Assembly: GCF_003052605.1 (NCBI RefSeq)
Contig: NZ_QASO01000142.1
Location: 19,277-83,276, forward strand
Direction: 5' to 3'
Origin: Ectopseudomonas oleovorans
Lineage (GTDB): Bacteria > Pseudomonadota > Gammaproteobacteria > Pseudomonadales > Pseudomonadaceae
DNA length: 64,000 nucleotides
The notes under the pieces were generated by a model. That model saw only the letters and a list, made by a program, of their open reading frames with translations, was not told the origin of the DNA and ran no database searches. Positions 1-9,200 of the stretch are shown piece by piece. Every line of letters begins with the position of its first letter. Within the stretch, counting starts at the first letter, position 1. The translations under genes were made by a program, and so were the position numbers.

Positions 1-1623
1 CGTCTCCGGGCGGCCAGTCCGGTAATACACCAAGCGCTGCCCAAGGTGGGTGGTGTTGATGTGATTGGCCAATGCCGAATACTGGCGCTCGTCTACCAGG
101 AGTGAGAGCGCAAACCCGTGCAGTACGCGCTCAATGGCCCCCTGCCATTCGACCTCGTCAGACTTCACCTCGACGAGTTCGCCAACAAAGGGAAGTGCCG
201 ACTCCGAGATCCCGATGGCGGCGGCGATGTTTCGACGCATTTCCAGCATGTCCGCCGGAATGTTCGATGGCTGGCGCTGGAGTGCCTGCACCTCTTTCAA
301 TGCTTGCGAAAACGCGGTCTCGGCATCCTTCTTTTCTCTGTCCAGGCGGAACTGCTCGGCGCGGCTATCGTTGCTGCGCTGCTCCCAGTTTTCGACCTCC
401 TGCCGCGCGCTGCCCAACAGTTCCGCAAAGGCTTGAGGCGAATCCGGGAGACTCCAGCCCAGCTTCTTGCACGCATCTTCGGCCTGGGCGCGTTTGCGCA
501 AACGATCCGTGCGCTGGCCCTCCAGCCCCGATTTCTCGGTTTCCCATTGCTCGATCTGATCACCGCCTGCCTCACGGTGCTGTCGCTCCAGATCGCGCAA
601 GATTGCGGCGTGGTTATCCAGCGTGCTTTGACGTCGCCCCACTTCACCTTCTGAGCCGTTGGCTTGCACCTCCAGGGATGCCACGTGCTCCTTGAGGAGA
701 TCAATGCGGCGGGTCTCCCGGTAGCCGTCCACGCCCAACCGAAGCTCATCCAAGCCATTGCGCTGCAGCATCAGCGAGTCCCTGCGCAGGTGCTGGTCCC
801 GCGCTGGGGCGAGCGTTTGAACCTGCTCGCGGGCCGTGACGACTGACTGGTGGGCCGCATTGAGCTCGCCAAATTCACTGACCAAGCGATCCGCTACCTC
901 GAAGGTCTCGGGCTTGTCGAGCATGAAGTCGCGCAGGAAGGTATTGAGGTCGCCGAGGTTTTTGGCGGATTGGGTTTTGTGCAGCAAACGTAGCGCCATT
1001 TCGCTCTCGATGCCGAGCAGACGGCAGAACCGTTCGCAATAGGGACGAAATTCGTCGCGGGCGAACGCCTCGGGGAAAGACTGCTTGAGCTTTCGGATGT
1101 CGAAGTTGGATTGACCGAAGTCCTCCAGCTCGCGCAGGTCAAAGGCCCGCTCCAGGACAAGGTAGTGGCGTTTGACGTCGGTGCTTCCATTCGCATTGCC
1201 GCGAAGCCAGAACACCTGAACCAGCACCACAGACTGGCCCAATGCGTTCTGGTAGGTCAGTGCCAGGGCAGACCACGTTGTCCCCGAGCGCAAGTAGCGG
1301 GTGGCGATCTCACCCGACTCTCCATCCTTCTGTTCGGCCCATGCCCCACGTACGTAGGTGACGAGGTTTCGGTCACGGCCACTGCGGTCAGCCTCCCGCG
1401 CGGCAGCGTTGAAGTCAATCCAGCGAGGTGGCGTCAGCAACGCCGAAAATGCATCGAGCAGCGTCGACTTCCCTGCGCCGGATCGACCCACAAACAGAAA
1501 GCCTCGCTCGCTGATTGGTACGTCGTGCAGGCCGGAGAAAGTACCCCAGTTGTAAACCTGCAGGCGGGTCATCCGGAACTGCTCGCGGGCAAACAAGGAC
1601 GCGGTTTGGGGTTCCGAGATCAT
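1..1623 (-). CDS. jetC: Wadjet JetC, SMC/MukB-like ATPase (3' end beyond window)
   Basis: Reading the minus strand from ATG at 1623 gives 541 codons with no stop before the left edge, so the gene is partial. Near residue 45 it has a Walker A motif, GRSGAGKSTLLDAF, followed by long charged, helix-rich sequence typical of an SMC/Rad50 coiled coil. Directly after jetB it fits JetC, the MukB-like motor of type I Wadjet complexes, which in known systems senses closed circular DNA and hands it to the JetD nuclease. The start overlaps the jetB stop as ATGA, implying translational coupling. The C-terminal half with signature and Walker B, and jetD, must lie outside. Family assignment is strong; activity is not shown by sequence. 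Confidence 0.9.
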   Translation of the reverse strand, partial: MISEPQTASLFAREQFRMTRLQVYNWGTFSGLHDVPISERGFLFVGRSGAGKSTLLDAFSALLTPPRWIDFNAAAREADRSGRDRNLVTYVRGAWAEQKDGESGEIATRYLRSGTTWSALALTYQNALGQSVVLVQVFWLRGNANGSTDVKRHYLVLERAFDLRELEDFGQSNFDIRKLKQSFPEAFARDEFRPYCERFCRLLGIESEMALRLLHKTQSAKNLGDLNTFLRDFMLDKPETFEVADRLVSEFGELNAAHQSVVTAREQVQTLAPARDQHLRRDSLMLQRNGLDELRLGVDGYRETRRIDLLKEHVASLEVQANGSEGEVGRRQSTLDNHAAILRDLERQHREAGGDQIEQWETEKSGLEGQRTDRLRKRAQAEDACKKLGWSLPDSPQAFAELLGSARQEVENWEQRSNDSRAEQFRLDREKKDAETAFSQALKEVQALQRQPSNIPADMLEMRRNIAAAIGISESALPFVGELVEVKSDEVEWQGAIERVLHGFALSLLVDERQYSALANHINTTHLGQRLVYYRTGRPET

Positions 1624-2327
1624 TGGTCGGCCTCCTCATCGGACTCGGTCTGAGCCAGTTGCGCTGGCGTCTCACCGGCGGCCATGCGCTGATACAAGTG
1701 GGTCAGGGCTTGTATTTCTTCTGCAGAGAAGAGGAGCTTCAGCGTTGGCGAAATCTCGAAGCGATCCTCACTCGAGCGAATTTTCTGAAGAATGCTGTGC
1801 TTCTTGATCTTCTCGATGGAGGCATGAACCCGTTTCACGAACCCTGCACGGTCGGTGTTGGCGGCGCGCTCATAGAGGGATAGAAACTCCGTGATCTCAT
1901 CTGTCGACACCACGGCACGATCCCCCTGCGAGTCCGCCTGGGTCAATCGCTGGCGAAGGTGGAGCAACAGAATGGAGTCAATGAACGTCAGTTGGGCGCG
2001 ACGCAGCAGCAGGGGCACTTCAAGGTCGCCGGTATCTGCCTGACGCGTGAAGGCCACTTGCACATCCCGATCGATGACCAGTTCGAGAAACAGTTCGGCA
2101 AGGCGCCGACGTATCACCGCTTCGTCTCGCGCCAAGATCGGCCAGAGCTTTGGATGTCGACGTCCGTCGAGCGAAGGTCCCGCAAGTAGCTGCACCAGGG
2201 CGCGCCGGGTATCCAGCGCCAACTCGCCGCTGTCACCCATGAAAAGGGTGTTAGCAGATGCCTGCGAAGCATCTGGCGCTTGTGCTTCGGCTGGCATTGC
2301 CGCTTCGTCGTTCTCAGACCAGTTCAT
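1620..2327 (-). CDS. jetB: Wadjet JetB (DUF4194, MukE-like)
   Basis: This 235-aa protein sits between the DUF3375 and SMC-like genes, which is the fixed jetA-jetB-jetC order. It reads as a winged-helix DUF4194 protein: an acidic, low-complexity N-terminus, then a helical core at about residues 60-210 with a basic IEKIKKHSILQKI segment. In the family JetB is the MukE-like subunit that clamps the JetA kleisin to the JetC motor. Its start lies 14 bp inside jetA and its stop overlaps the jetC start, so all three genes are translationally coupled and probably made in fixed ratio. Confidence 0.88.
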   Translation of the reverse strand: MNWSENDEAAMPAEAQAPDASQASANTLFMGDSGELALDTRRALVQLLAGPSLDGRRHPKLWPILARDEAVIRRRLAELFLELVIDRDVQVAFTRQADTGDLEVPLLLRRAQLTFIDSILLLHLRQRLTQADSQGDRAVVSTDEITEFLSLYERAANTDRAGFVKRVHASIEKIKKHSILQKIRSSEDRFEISPTLKLLFSAEEIQALTHLYQRMAAGETPAQLAQTESDEEADQ

Positions 2328-3774
2328 TGGCCCGCTCCCTCAAAAAGAAGATCTTTGGAATTCGGGCGCTACGACGCTCGTCGTCGCCTCCAACCCAGCC
2401 TACGGTTTCGCTATGGTCGGCTTTGAAACCATGCCGACTGCCCAATGCAAGCAGGCCGACGACGCTGCCCAAACCCTGTGCAGCGGGGAACTGCTCCAGC
2501 ACGTCGGCAATGGATGCCTGGGACCGTTGCTCCAGGACCGCCAGCACGTTGGCCTTCAATGTTCGGAAGTCGATCTCGGACTGGGCGACCAGTTCGCTGA
2601 CGGACTCCAGGTCGATTGGCGGGGCATCCCCTTCCGCCATTTGGCCGGGCAAAGCTTGTAGGGAGGGGTCGTACAGCACCCATTGAGACAAGGAGCGCAA
2701 ACGGCTGCTCGTGAGCTCAAGCGTGTACTGGAGGGTTTCTGTGGCCCTGACTTCGTCCTTCAGGGCGAGTGCTGCTCGCTGAGCGTCTTTCAGAAGGTGA
2801 TTGAGTCGGCGTTGCTCGAGGTATTCACGACTCTGGACGAAGTGCTTCAGGCTGCGCGCGAAGGTCTGGAGCACCTCGTGAACCATGCCGCCCTGCTCGA
2901 GAAGGGTCCGCGTCAGCCGAAGAAGGAATCGTCGCTCCTTGGCTTCGAGCTGCCCCACGAACTCCCGCGACATAACGCTATCAAGCGCCTGATCAAGCGT
3001 GGCCGCTTGCTCTGGGTCCGTAAGCAATCGCCAGAAAGCGGAGAAAGTTCTTCCGGCGTCACTCTCTGAAATCAGGTCGATTCCGGCGAACAGCGAATCC
3101 AGCACATCCCCACGATTGCCATCGTTGTCCATGATGCGTTCACGAAGATCGCGATTCAGCTGGTCGAACTGATCGCGGACGCGTCGGAAATCACCTGCAA
3201 GATCATCAGCCAACGTGATGATCTCCCGCGTGCGCTCCAGCGCCGTTGCGTGGGGCAGCACGCGCATCTGCCCCTTCTGGATGGCGTCTATCTCCTTATC
3301 GATGCGGGCTTGCTCGGCCATGAGCCGGTCTATGCGACGGAATTTGTCGGTGTCGGTGTCCTCGGCAAGCCGGGCTAGTGCCTCGATAACAAGCGTCAGG
3401 CGGCTTTCGGTTGCGGCTGAGTGCGGCTGCTCCAGGCCAGAGACAAATCGAATGGCTTCGACGGCGGCCGTGGAGAGTTCATATTCCTCCTCTGAAGCCC
3501 CAGCCGGGAAGCGTCGCTCCAGGTACCCATCGGCAAGCCAGCTGGCGACGTACGCTTGTGCCGTTTGGGGGAAGTCTTCGCCTTGGGCGCGCAGCTCTTC
3601 CAGATCTCTTGCGATTCGTTCGTGAAAAATGGAGGCAGGAAGACTTCGCTCACTCTCGTAAAGATGGGCCTGAAGCAGGCCAATGACGGTAGGTCCAGTG
3701 TTCGAGGCAAGCAGGCGCCACAGCGGCTGCGCCCGCATGCGCCGGTACGTCGCGATGGCTTTGTCTGCTTTCAC
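2314..3774 (-). CDS. jetA: Wadjet JetA (DUF3375, MukF/kleisin-like)
   Basis: The protein has the DUF3375 layout: an N-terminal PLWRLLASNTGP segment resembling the family's conserved winged-helix start, long helical and coiled regions (about residues 140-330), and a C-terminal winged-helix-like end. JetA is the kleisin subunit of the Wadjet plasmid-defence condensin. I chose GTG at 3774 (486 aa) because GGAG lies seven bases upstream; an open frame continues to a GTG at 3834, but that extension looks unlike the family and would cover the putative operator. First gene of the jet operon, divergent from the WYL regulator. Confidence 0.88.
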   Translation of the reverse strand: MKADKAIATYRRMRAQPLWRLLASNTGPTVIGLLQAHLYESERSLPASIFHERIARDLEELRAQGEDFPQTAQAYVASWLADGYLERRFPAGASEEEYELSTAAVEAIRFVSGLEQPHSAATESRLTLVIEALARLAEDTDTDKFRRIDRLMAEQARIDKEIDAIQKGQMRVLPHATALERTREIITLADDLAGDFRRVRDQFDQLNRDLRERIMDNDGNRGDVLDSLFAGIDLISESDAGRTFSAFWRLLTDPEQAATLDQALDSVMSREFVGQLEAKERRFLLRLTRTLLEQGGMVHEVLQTFARSLKHFVQSREYLEQRRLNHLLKDAQRAALALKDEVRATETLQYTLELTSSRLRSLSQWVLYDPSLQALPGQMAEGDAPPIDLESVSELVAQSEIDFRTLKANVLAVLEQRSQASIADVLEQFPAAQGLGSVVGLLALGSRHGFKADHSETVGWVGGDDERRSARIPKIFFLRERANELV

Positions 3775-3805
3775 TCCTGTGCTCCAAGTGCGCGTCTCGC
3801 CCGCC

Positions 3806-3820
3806 TTGTGGTTATCACAA
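3806..3820. promoter_or_regulatory. Inverted repeat upstream of jetA (candidate operator)
   Basis: TTGTG-GTTAT-CACAA is a perfect 5-bp inverted repeat with a 5-bp spacer, 32 bp upstream of the chosen jetA start in the divergent jetA/WYL interval. A looser related sequence lies at 3884-3900. WYL-domain regulators of the BrxR/CapW type bind inverted repeats in such intervals. Binding is inferred only. Confidence 0.35.
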
Positions 3821-3851
3821 CACGACGCATACACGCATCAAAAACAACTGA

Positions 3852-3880
3852 TAGACAGATTCTAGAGCAGACAATATACT
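3852..3880 (+). promoter_or_regulatory. Sigma-70 promoter of the WYL regulator
   Basis: TAGACA (3852-3857) and TATACT (3875-3880) are separated by exactly 17 bp, each one base from consensus. The predicted start near 3887 leaves a leader of about 44 nt before the ATG at 3931. Confidence 0.6.
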
Positions 3881-3930
3881 TTCCGCAATAACCCACACAA
3901 GCATTCGCTAACCCGAACGAGCTAGCCAGG

Positions 3931-4845
3931 ATGTCGAACGAACAGCTTGCAGATCTAACCCAGCCACAACGCGACCGGCTCGCCTTCATTGAGCTGCGTG
4001 TGCGCTTCGTGGGGGAGATCCGCCGGCAGGACTTGGTTGCGCGGTTTGGCATCCAGTCCGCAGCGGCAACTCGGGATTTAGCGCTTTATAAGGAGTTGTC
4101 TCCGGGCAACATCGAATATGACCCGAAAGGCAAGGCCTACGTCCTGGGGTCGGACTTCCGGCCCGTGTTCGACTATCCCCCGGAACGGGTGATGTCGTGG
4201 CTAACGCAAGGCTTTGGAGACGGCGAGCCGATGCGACTCAAGGTGTGGGTGGCCAGCGAGAGTCCGTCGCGGCTTACGCACCCAGATCTGGATGTGTTGG
4301 CAAGTGTGACTCGAGCGATTCACCAGGAATGCGCACTTGCTATCGACTATTACTCGATCTCAAGTGGCAAGTCCGAACGAGAGATTGTTCCCTTCGCATT
4401 GATCGACAACGGCCTGCGCTGGCATGTCCGCGCCTTCGACCGGAAGTCCCAGGAGTTCCGGGATTTCGTCATCACCCGGATCAAGAACCCTGTCGTGCTC
4501 AAGGGGCGGCCAGTTGCAGCCCATGAGATGAGCGATCAAGACATCCAGTGGACGCGGATCGTCGAACTGGAGTTGGTGCCGCACCCGGATCAGCCCCGGC
4601 CGGAGATCACCGAAATGGATTACGGCATGCGCGACGGCGTGCTGCGGATGAAGCTGCGCGCTGCCACGGCTGGATACATCCTGCGCAAATGGAGTGTCGA
4701 CTGCTCTCCTGACCACAGCCTCCGCGGGCATGAGTACCGGCTTTGGCTGAGAGACCACCTTGCCATCTACGGCGTGCGCAATGCTGTGCTGGCCCCGGGA
4801 TATGCGGCACCAGGTAGCTCTGGCGCGGGAGCTGCTAATGACTGA
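3931..4845 (+). CDS. WYL-domain transcriptional regulator (BrxR/CapW-like)
   Basis: This 304-aa protein has an N-terminal winged helix (about residues 10-80, including RRQDLVARFGIQSAAATRDL), a WYL-type domain at about residues 125-205 (IDYYSISSGKSEREIVPFAL, then GLRWHVRAFDRKSQEFRDF) and a C-terminal WCX-like extension. This three-part architecture is that of BrxR/CapW-type repressors found at the edge of defence systems, which sense nucleotides or nucleic acid and repress their neighbours. It diverges from jetA across about 150 bp holding a clear promoter and a palindrome, so it probably controls the jet operon. It may also read into the disrupted gene downstream. Confidence 0.8.
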   Translation: MSNEQLADLTQPQRDRLAFIELRVRFVGEIRRQDLVARFGIQSAAATRDLALYKELSPGNIEYDPKGKAYVLGSDFRPVFDYPPERVMSWLTQGFGDGEPMRLKVWVASESPSRLTHPDLDVLASVTRAIHQECALAIDYYSISSGKSEREIVPFALIDNGLRWHVRAFDRKSQEFRDFVITRIKNPVVLKGRPVAAHEMSDQDIQWTRIVELELVPHPDQPRPEITEMDYGMRDGVLRMKLRAATAGYILRKWSVDCSPDHSLRGHEYRLWLRDHLAIYGVRNAVLAPGYAAPGSSGAGAAND

Positions 4846-4906
4846 TCAACAGATGCATCAGCCTACGCGGGTCGTGTTGGAAAAACCAACGAACAAAGAG
4901 AAATGA
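4838..4906 (+). CDS. Possible 22-aa small ORF downstream of the WYL gene
   Basis: ATG at 4838 overlaps the end of the WYL gene and the frame ends with TGA at 4904-4906, just before the next start at 4908. Chained overlaps suggest coupling, but the peptide is charged, short and unrecognised. It may be chance. Confidence 0.25.
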   Translation: MTDQQMHQPTRVVLEKPTNKEK

Positions 4907-4907
4907 A

Positions 4908-5009
4908 ATGAAGGAATCCTACCTATCCACCCTGCTGCAAATGAGGCCCCTCGTCGGCTTCCTCGGTGAGCGTGCTCAGTGCATCTGGTGGTCCGCGGCG
5001 CTCTATTAA
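4908..5009 (+). pseudogene. 5' fragment of a BrxE-like gene cut by IS630
   Basis: The reading frame from ATG 4908 gives 33 residues whose core, MRPLVGFLGERAQCIWW, matches my recollection of the conserved start of BrxE-family proteins (LVGYLGEK.Q..WW), normally about 180 aa. It then runs into the left end of the IS element and stops at TAA 5007-5009. Beyond the IS, DNA from 6115 read in the corresponding frame gives FDPVASAVAF, a plausible continuation, but a TAG sits at the rejoined junction. It is probably a lost defence-associated gene. The BrxE label rests on memory of the motif and is uncertain. Confidence 0.45.
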
Positions 5010-6112
5010 TATGGCAAATAAATAGGGCATATTGCATAATCTACCTCCATGAAAATAGATGCCCGCAAACTCAGCCCCCAAGAACAACGTGAAAAGCGCT
5101 CCACGGCCCTACGCATGCGTGAGCAGGGTTACACCTACAAGGCTATTGGCGAAGCGGTTGGTGTTCACCCCCGCACTATTGCTCACTGGGCGCAGGTCGC
5201 AGAACATAAAGGCGAAAAGGCTGCCATAGCCGGCGGCCAGCGTGGTGTGCGCCAGGGTGATCGCCGCAGTTTGAGCTCCAGCCAGGAAGTGCTGATTCGC
5301 ACCTTGATGACCGATAAGATGCCCGAGCAACTCAAGCTCGGCTTTGCGCTCTGGACGCGTGATGCGGTGCGAGAACTGATCCGCCAGCGCTGTGGTTTTC
5401 TCATGCCGGTTCGAACGGTTGGTGAATACCTCAAGCGTTGGGGCTACACCCCGCAGCGACCGCTGCATCGGGCTTATCAGCAGAAACCTGAAGTGGTTCA
5501 GCACTGGCTGGATAATGAATATCCACGCATCGCACAGCGGGCCAAGGCTGAGAATGGTGAGATTCAGTGGGGCGACGAAACCGGTATGCGCAGTGACAGC
5601 CATGCTGGCCGCAGCTACGCCCCTATTGGCGAAACGCCGGAGCGCCTGGTCAGCGGCAGTCGTTTTTCCACCAACATGATTTCCACCGTGACCAATCGGG
5701 GCAAACTGCGCTTCATGCTGTATCGGGAAACGCTGACAGCCCCAGCGCTGATTCGCTTCCTGAGTCGCCTGATTCGCGATGCTCAGGGCCGCAAGGTGTT
5801 CCTGATTCTCGACAACCTGCGCGTACACCACAGCAAAAAGGTGAGTGCCTGGGTCGGCGACCGCAAAGAGCAAATCGAACTGTTCTTCTTGCCGGCCTAT
5901 GCCCCGGAGTTGAACCCTGACCGAGTATCTGAATTGTGATTTGAAACATCAGGTTCGTACGGGCTTGCCGGCGTGTAATCAGGACGAACTGGAAAGGCGT
6001 GTTCGCTCGGTCATGAGACGATTGCAATTACACCCTGAAAGATCCGTTCTTATTTCCGGCATCCACGTATCGCCTACGCAGCATGATTCGGGGTATTTGA
6101 TTGCCGGGTTAA
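5006..6112 (+). mobile_element. IS630-family insertion sequence
   Basis: A 1107-bp element bounded by imperfect inverted repeats: the left end starts TTAATATGGCAAATAAATA and the right end, reverse-complemented, TTAACCCGGCAATCAAATA. It is flanked by TA at 5004-5005 and 6113-6114, the target duplication diagnostic of IS630/Tc1-like elements. It carries one transposase frame, broken by two indels (see 5049-6086), so it is probably immobile unless helped in trans. Confidence 0.88.
5049..6086 (+). pseudogene. IS630 transposase, frameshifted
   Basis: The N-terminal helix-turn-helix region (YTYKAIGEAVGVHPRTIAHW) and DDE residues (GDETG near residue 178, LDN near 258) are intact. At the third catalytic site the family reads NPDE; here an extra C near 5923 turns it into NPDR and stops translation at 5939. 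Skipping that base restores NPDEYLNCDLKHQV. A second lesion, one base missing near 6042, must be repaired to reach the family-like ending SYFRHPRIAYAA and TGA at 6084-6086. The acidic third residue is therefore lost in any product. Confidence 0.85.
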
Positions 6113-6114
6113 TA

Positions 6115-6285
6115 GCTTTTCGATCCCGTCGCCAGCGCGGTTGCATTCACATATTCAGGCTGTTCTTGAAATCTACCGCCTTGGTCGTTCTGCAGTCCGC
6201 GCAGGCGGCTGAACCAGCCAAGCCGCTGCAGCCAGCGGCCAACAATGCCAGAATGCCTGCCTGATTCCCGGCTAGCCATTCCCGC
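6115..6285. other. Gap between IS630 and sbcC
   Basis: These 171 bp hold no convincing gene. The first part may be the tail of the interrupted BrxE-like gene. No sbcD coding end, strong Shine-Dalgarno or clear promoter for sbcC is visible, which is odd because sbcD normally abuts sbcC. Confidence 0.5.
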
Positions 6286-9200
6286 ATGAAAATCATCAGC
6301 CTGCGCCTCAAGAACCTCAATTCCCTCAAGGGCGAGTGGAAGATCGACTTCGCTGCCGAGCCTTTCGCCGGTAGCGGCCTGTTCGCCATTACCGGGCCGA
6401 CCGGTGCGGGCAAGACCACCTTGCTCGACGGCATTTGCCTAGCCCTGTATCACCGCACGCCGCGCATGAGCACGCTGTCGGCCAGTGGCAACGAGCTGAT
6501 GACGCGGCATACCGCCGACTGCCTGGCCGAGGTCGAGTTCGAGGTCAAGGGGCAGGGCTACCGCGCCTTCTGGAGCCAGCGCCGCGCGCGCGACAAGGTC
6601 GACGGTGCGTTGCAGGCGCCCAAGGTCGAGCTGGCACGTATCGCCGATGGTGAAATCCTCACCGACAAGATTCGCGAGAAGGAAAGTCTCACCGCCGAGC
6701 TGACCGGCCTCGATTTCGAGCGCTTCACCAAGTCCATGCTGCTGGCCCAGGGCGGCTTTGCGGCGTTTCTCGAAGCCAATGCCAACCAGCGCGCCGAGCT
6801 GCTGGAGGAACTGACCGGCACTGAGGTGTATGGGCAGATCTCGCAGCAGGTCTACGAGCGCACCAAGGCTGCCGAACAGGCACTCAATCTGCTGAAAAGC
6901 CGCGCTCAGGGCATGGAGTTGCTCGACGAAGCGCAGCGCGCCGAGCTGCAGGCCGAGCAGCAGCGTCTGAGCTTGGAGGAGTCGCCGCTGCTGGCCCGGC
7001 AGCAGGCTCTGCAGGCCCAGCGCCGTTGGCGTGAGGCACTGCAGCAGGCCGAGCAGCAACGGGAGCAGGCGCGACTCGGACTGCAGCAGGCCCAGCAGGC
7101 TCGTAACGAGGCAGCCGGTGAACTGCAGCGCCTGGCCGCCAGTGAGCCGGCAGCTCGATTGCAGCCGCTGTATCTGGCCTGGCAGCAGGCGCAGCAGGAC
7201 AGGCAGCAGGCACAGCAGGTGCTGGATGACCTGCATCAGCAGCAACGCCACAGCGCTGAGCGCGAGCACCAGCAACTCTGGCTGGCCAGCCGCTATGCCC
7301 AGCAAAGCGCGAGCCTGCGTCACGAGGAGCTGCAGCGTCTGGCCGGGCAGCGTGAAACGCTGCACGCACGCATGAGTACTGCGCCGCAACGGGAACGCCT
7401 GGGCGAGCTTCTGGGTAGTTGGCGTGTGCAGTTCGATCAGCGCGGGCAACTGCTCAAGGAGCAACAGGCACTGCACGCACGCATGGCGCAGGAGGGTGAA
7501 CAGCTCGCCGCCTTGCAGCAGCAGCGTGATCAGCTCGGTGTGCAGCAGGCCGACGCGCTGAAGCGGCTGGAGGATGCGCGCGCCAGCGAGGCCAGGCAGC
7601 AGAGCGAGCTGCAGGTCCTGCTGGGCGAGGGCGACGAGGCCGGACTGCGCCAGCGTTGGCAGCAACTGCAAGTGCAAGGGCGCGTATTGGATCGTCTGGA
7701 ACAGTTGGCGCAGAGCCGTGAGCAAACGGCTGCACAGGTCGCCGAGTTGACCCCGCGTCTGGCTCAGTTGCAGCAACAGCACACCCGCAAGAACGATGAA
7801 ATCACCGGCCTGCGCGAGCGTTACAAGGCGCTCAAGCAACAGCAGGCCGACAAGGAAAAGCTGCTTGAACAGGAGCAGCGCATTCAGGATCTGGAAGCCT
7901 ACCGCGCCCAGCTGCAGCCCGGCGAAGCCTGCCCGTTGTGTGGTTCGCACGAGCATCCGGCGGTCAGTCAGTACCAGGCGCTCAACGTCTCCGCCACGCG
8001 CCAGGCGCTGGAACAGTGCCGCAACGAACTGGCGCAGCTGGAAAGCCAAGGCGGCACCCTGCGTGACGAGCTGACTCGGCTGGTCACGCAGATCGCTCAG
8101 GTTCAGCAGCAACTGGAGCAGGCGAGCCAGCAGGCCGCTCAGCAGGATGCGCAGTGGCAGCAGCAACTGATCGAGCAGGCCTTGCAGATATCTGACGGCG
8201 CCGCTTTGCGCGAACTGCAGCGCCAGCACGAGCAGAGCCTGACGCATCTGCAGACGCGACTCGCCTTGGTCGAGACCGGGCAGGCGCAACTGGCACAGGC
8301 GCGTGGTGCACGTGAAGTGGCCGAGCGGGCGTTGGCTGATGCGCAGCAGCGCCTGGCGCTACTGGCGCGTGATGAGGAGAACCTGCAGGCGCGACAAGCC
8401 GAGCAGGGCCAGGACCTGCAGCGTTTGCAGCAGGCGCTTCGGCGCCACGAGCAAATGCTGCTGAGCAGTCTGGAGGGCTTTGCTGTTGAGTTGCCGTCGG
8501 ACGCTGGCCTCTGGCTGGACGAGCAGGAGCAGGCATGGCGCGACTGGCAGCAGGCCCAGGCGCAGGATCAGCAATTGCAGGAGCAGCAGCGCGAGGCGCA
8601 GCGCTTGCTCGCCGACGCCGAGACACAGGCCGGGCACTGGCAACAGCGCTGGCAGGACGAAGGTGCGCTGACGCTGGCTGAACCCGAGCCATCGGCACAG
8701 CCGCAACTGGCGTTGAATGAGGCCGCCAACAGCCTGGCCAGTGCCCAGCGCGAAAGCGATGCGTTGCGCGGCCGCGAGCAGAGTCAGCAGACCTTGTTGC
8801 TGCAGCTGCAGCAACGCTCGAGCGAGGCCGAGCAGCACTGGCTGACGGCTCTGACGGGCAGTCCTTTCAGCGATCTTGCGGCGTTTCTCGCTGCGCTGCT
8901 GGACGAGGGCGAGCGAGAGCGTCTGGCGGCTTTGCAGGCACGTGTGGAGCGCGCTCTTACCGAGGCTTCGACGCTGTTGGCTGCCGCCGACGCGCATCTG
9001 CAGCAACTCAGCGCTACACCGCAGACAGAGCTGGCGCTTGGTGAACTGGATGAGCAGTTGCAGGTACTGCAGAGCGAATTGCGTGCCCTGAGCCAGCGCC
9101 AGGGCGAGCTGCGTGCGCAGTTGCAGGCCGACGAGACGCGGCGCAGCAGCCAGCAGTCGCTGTTCGCCGAAATCAGTGCGCAGGAGAGTGAGCAGCGCCT

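Noticed and set aside
3775..3834. JetA start at GTG 3834
   Set aside because: Would add 20 residues unlike the family and translate across the palindrome; GTG 3774 has GGAG at the right distance.
5941..6264. Separate 107-aa gene after the IS630 transposase
   Set aside because: It is the frameshifted transposase tail running through the IS end into flanking DNA.
6439..8289. 616-codon open frame antisense to sbcC (and a 417-codon one at 8359-9612)
   Set aside because: Produced by GC-rich, Gln/Leu-biased coiled-coil codons of sbcC; no ribosome site, no family likeness.
7020..9200. Direct CAGCAG-rich repeats in sbcC
   Set aside because: They encode Gln-rich coiled coil and are not a tandem repeat expansion outside the reading frame.
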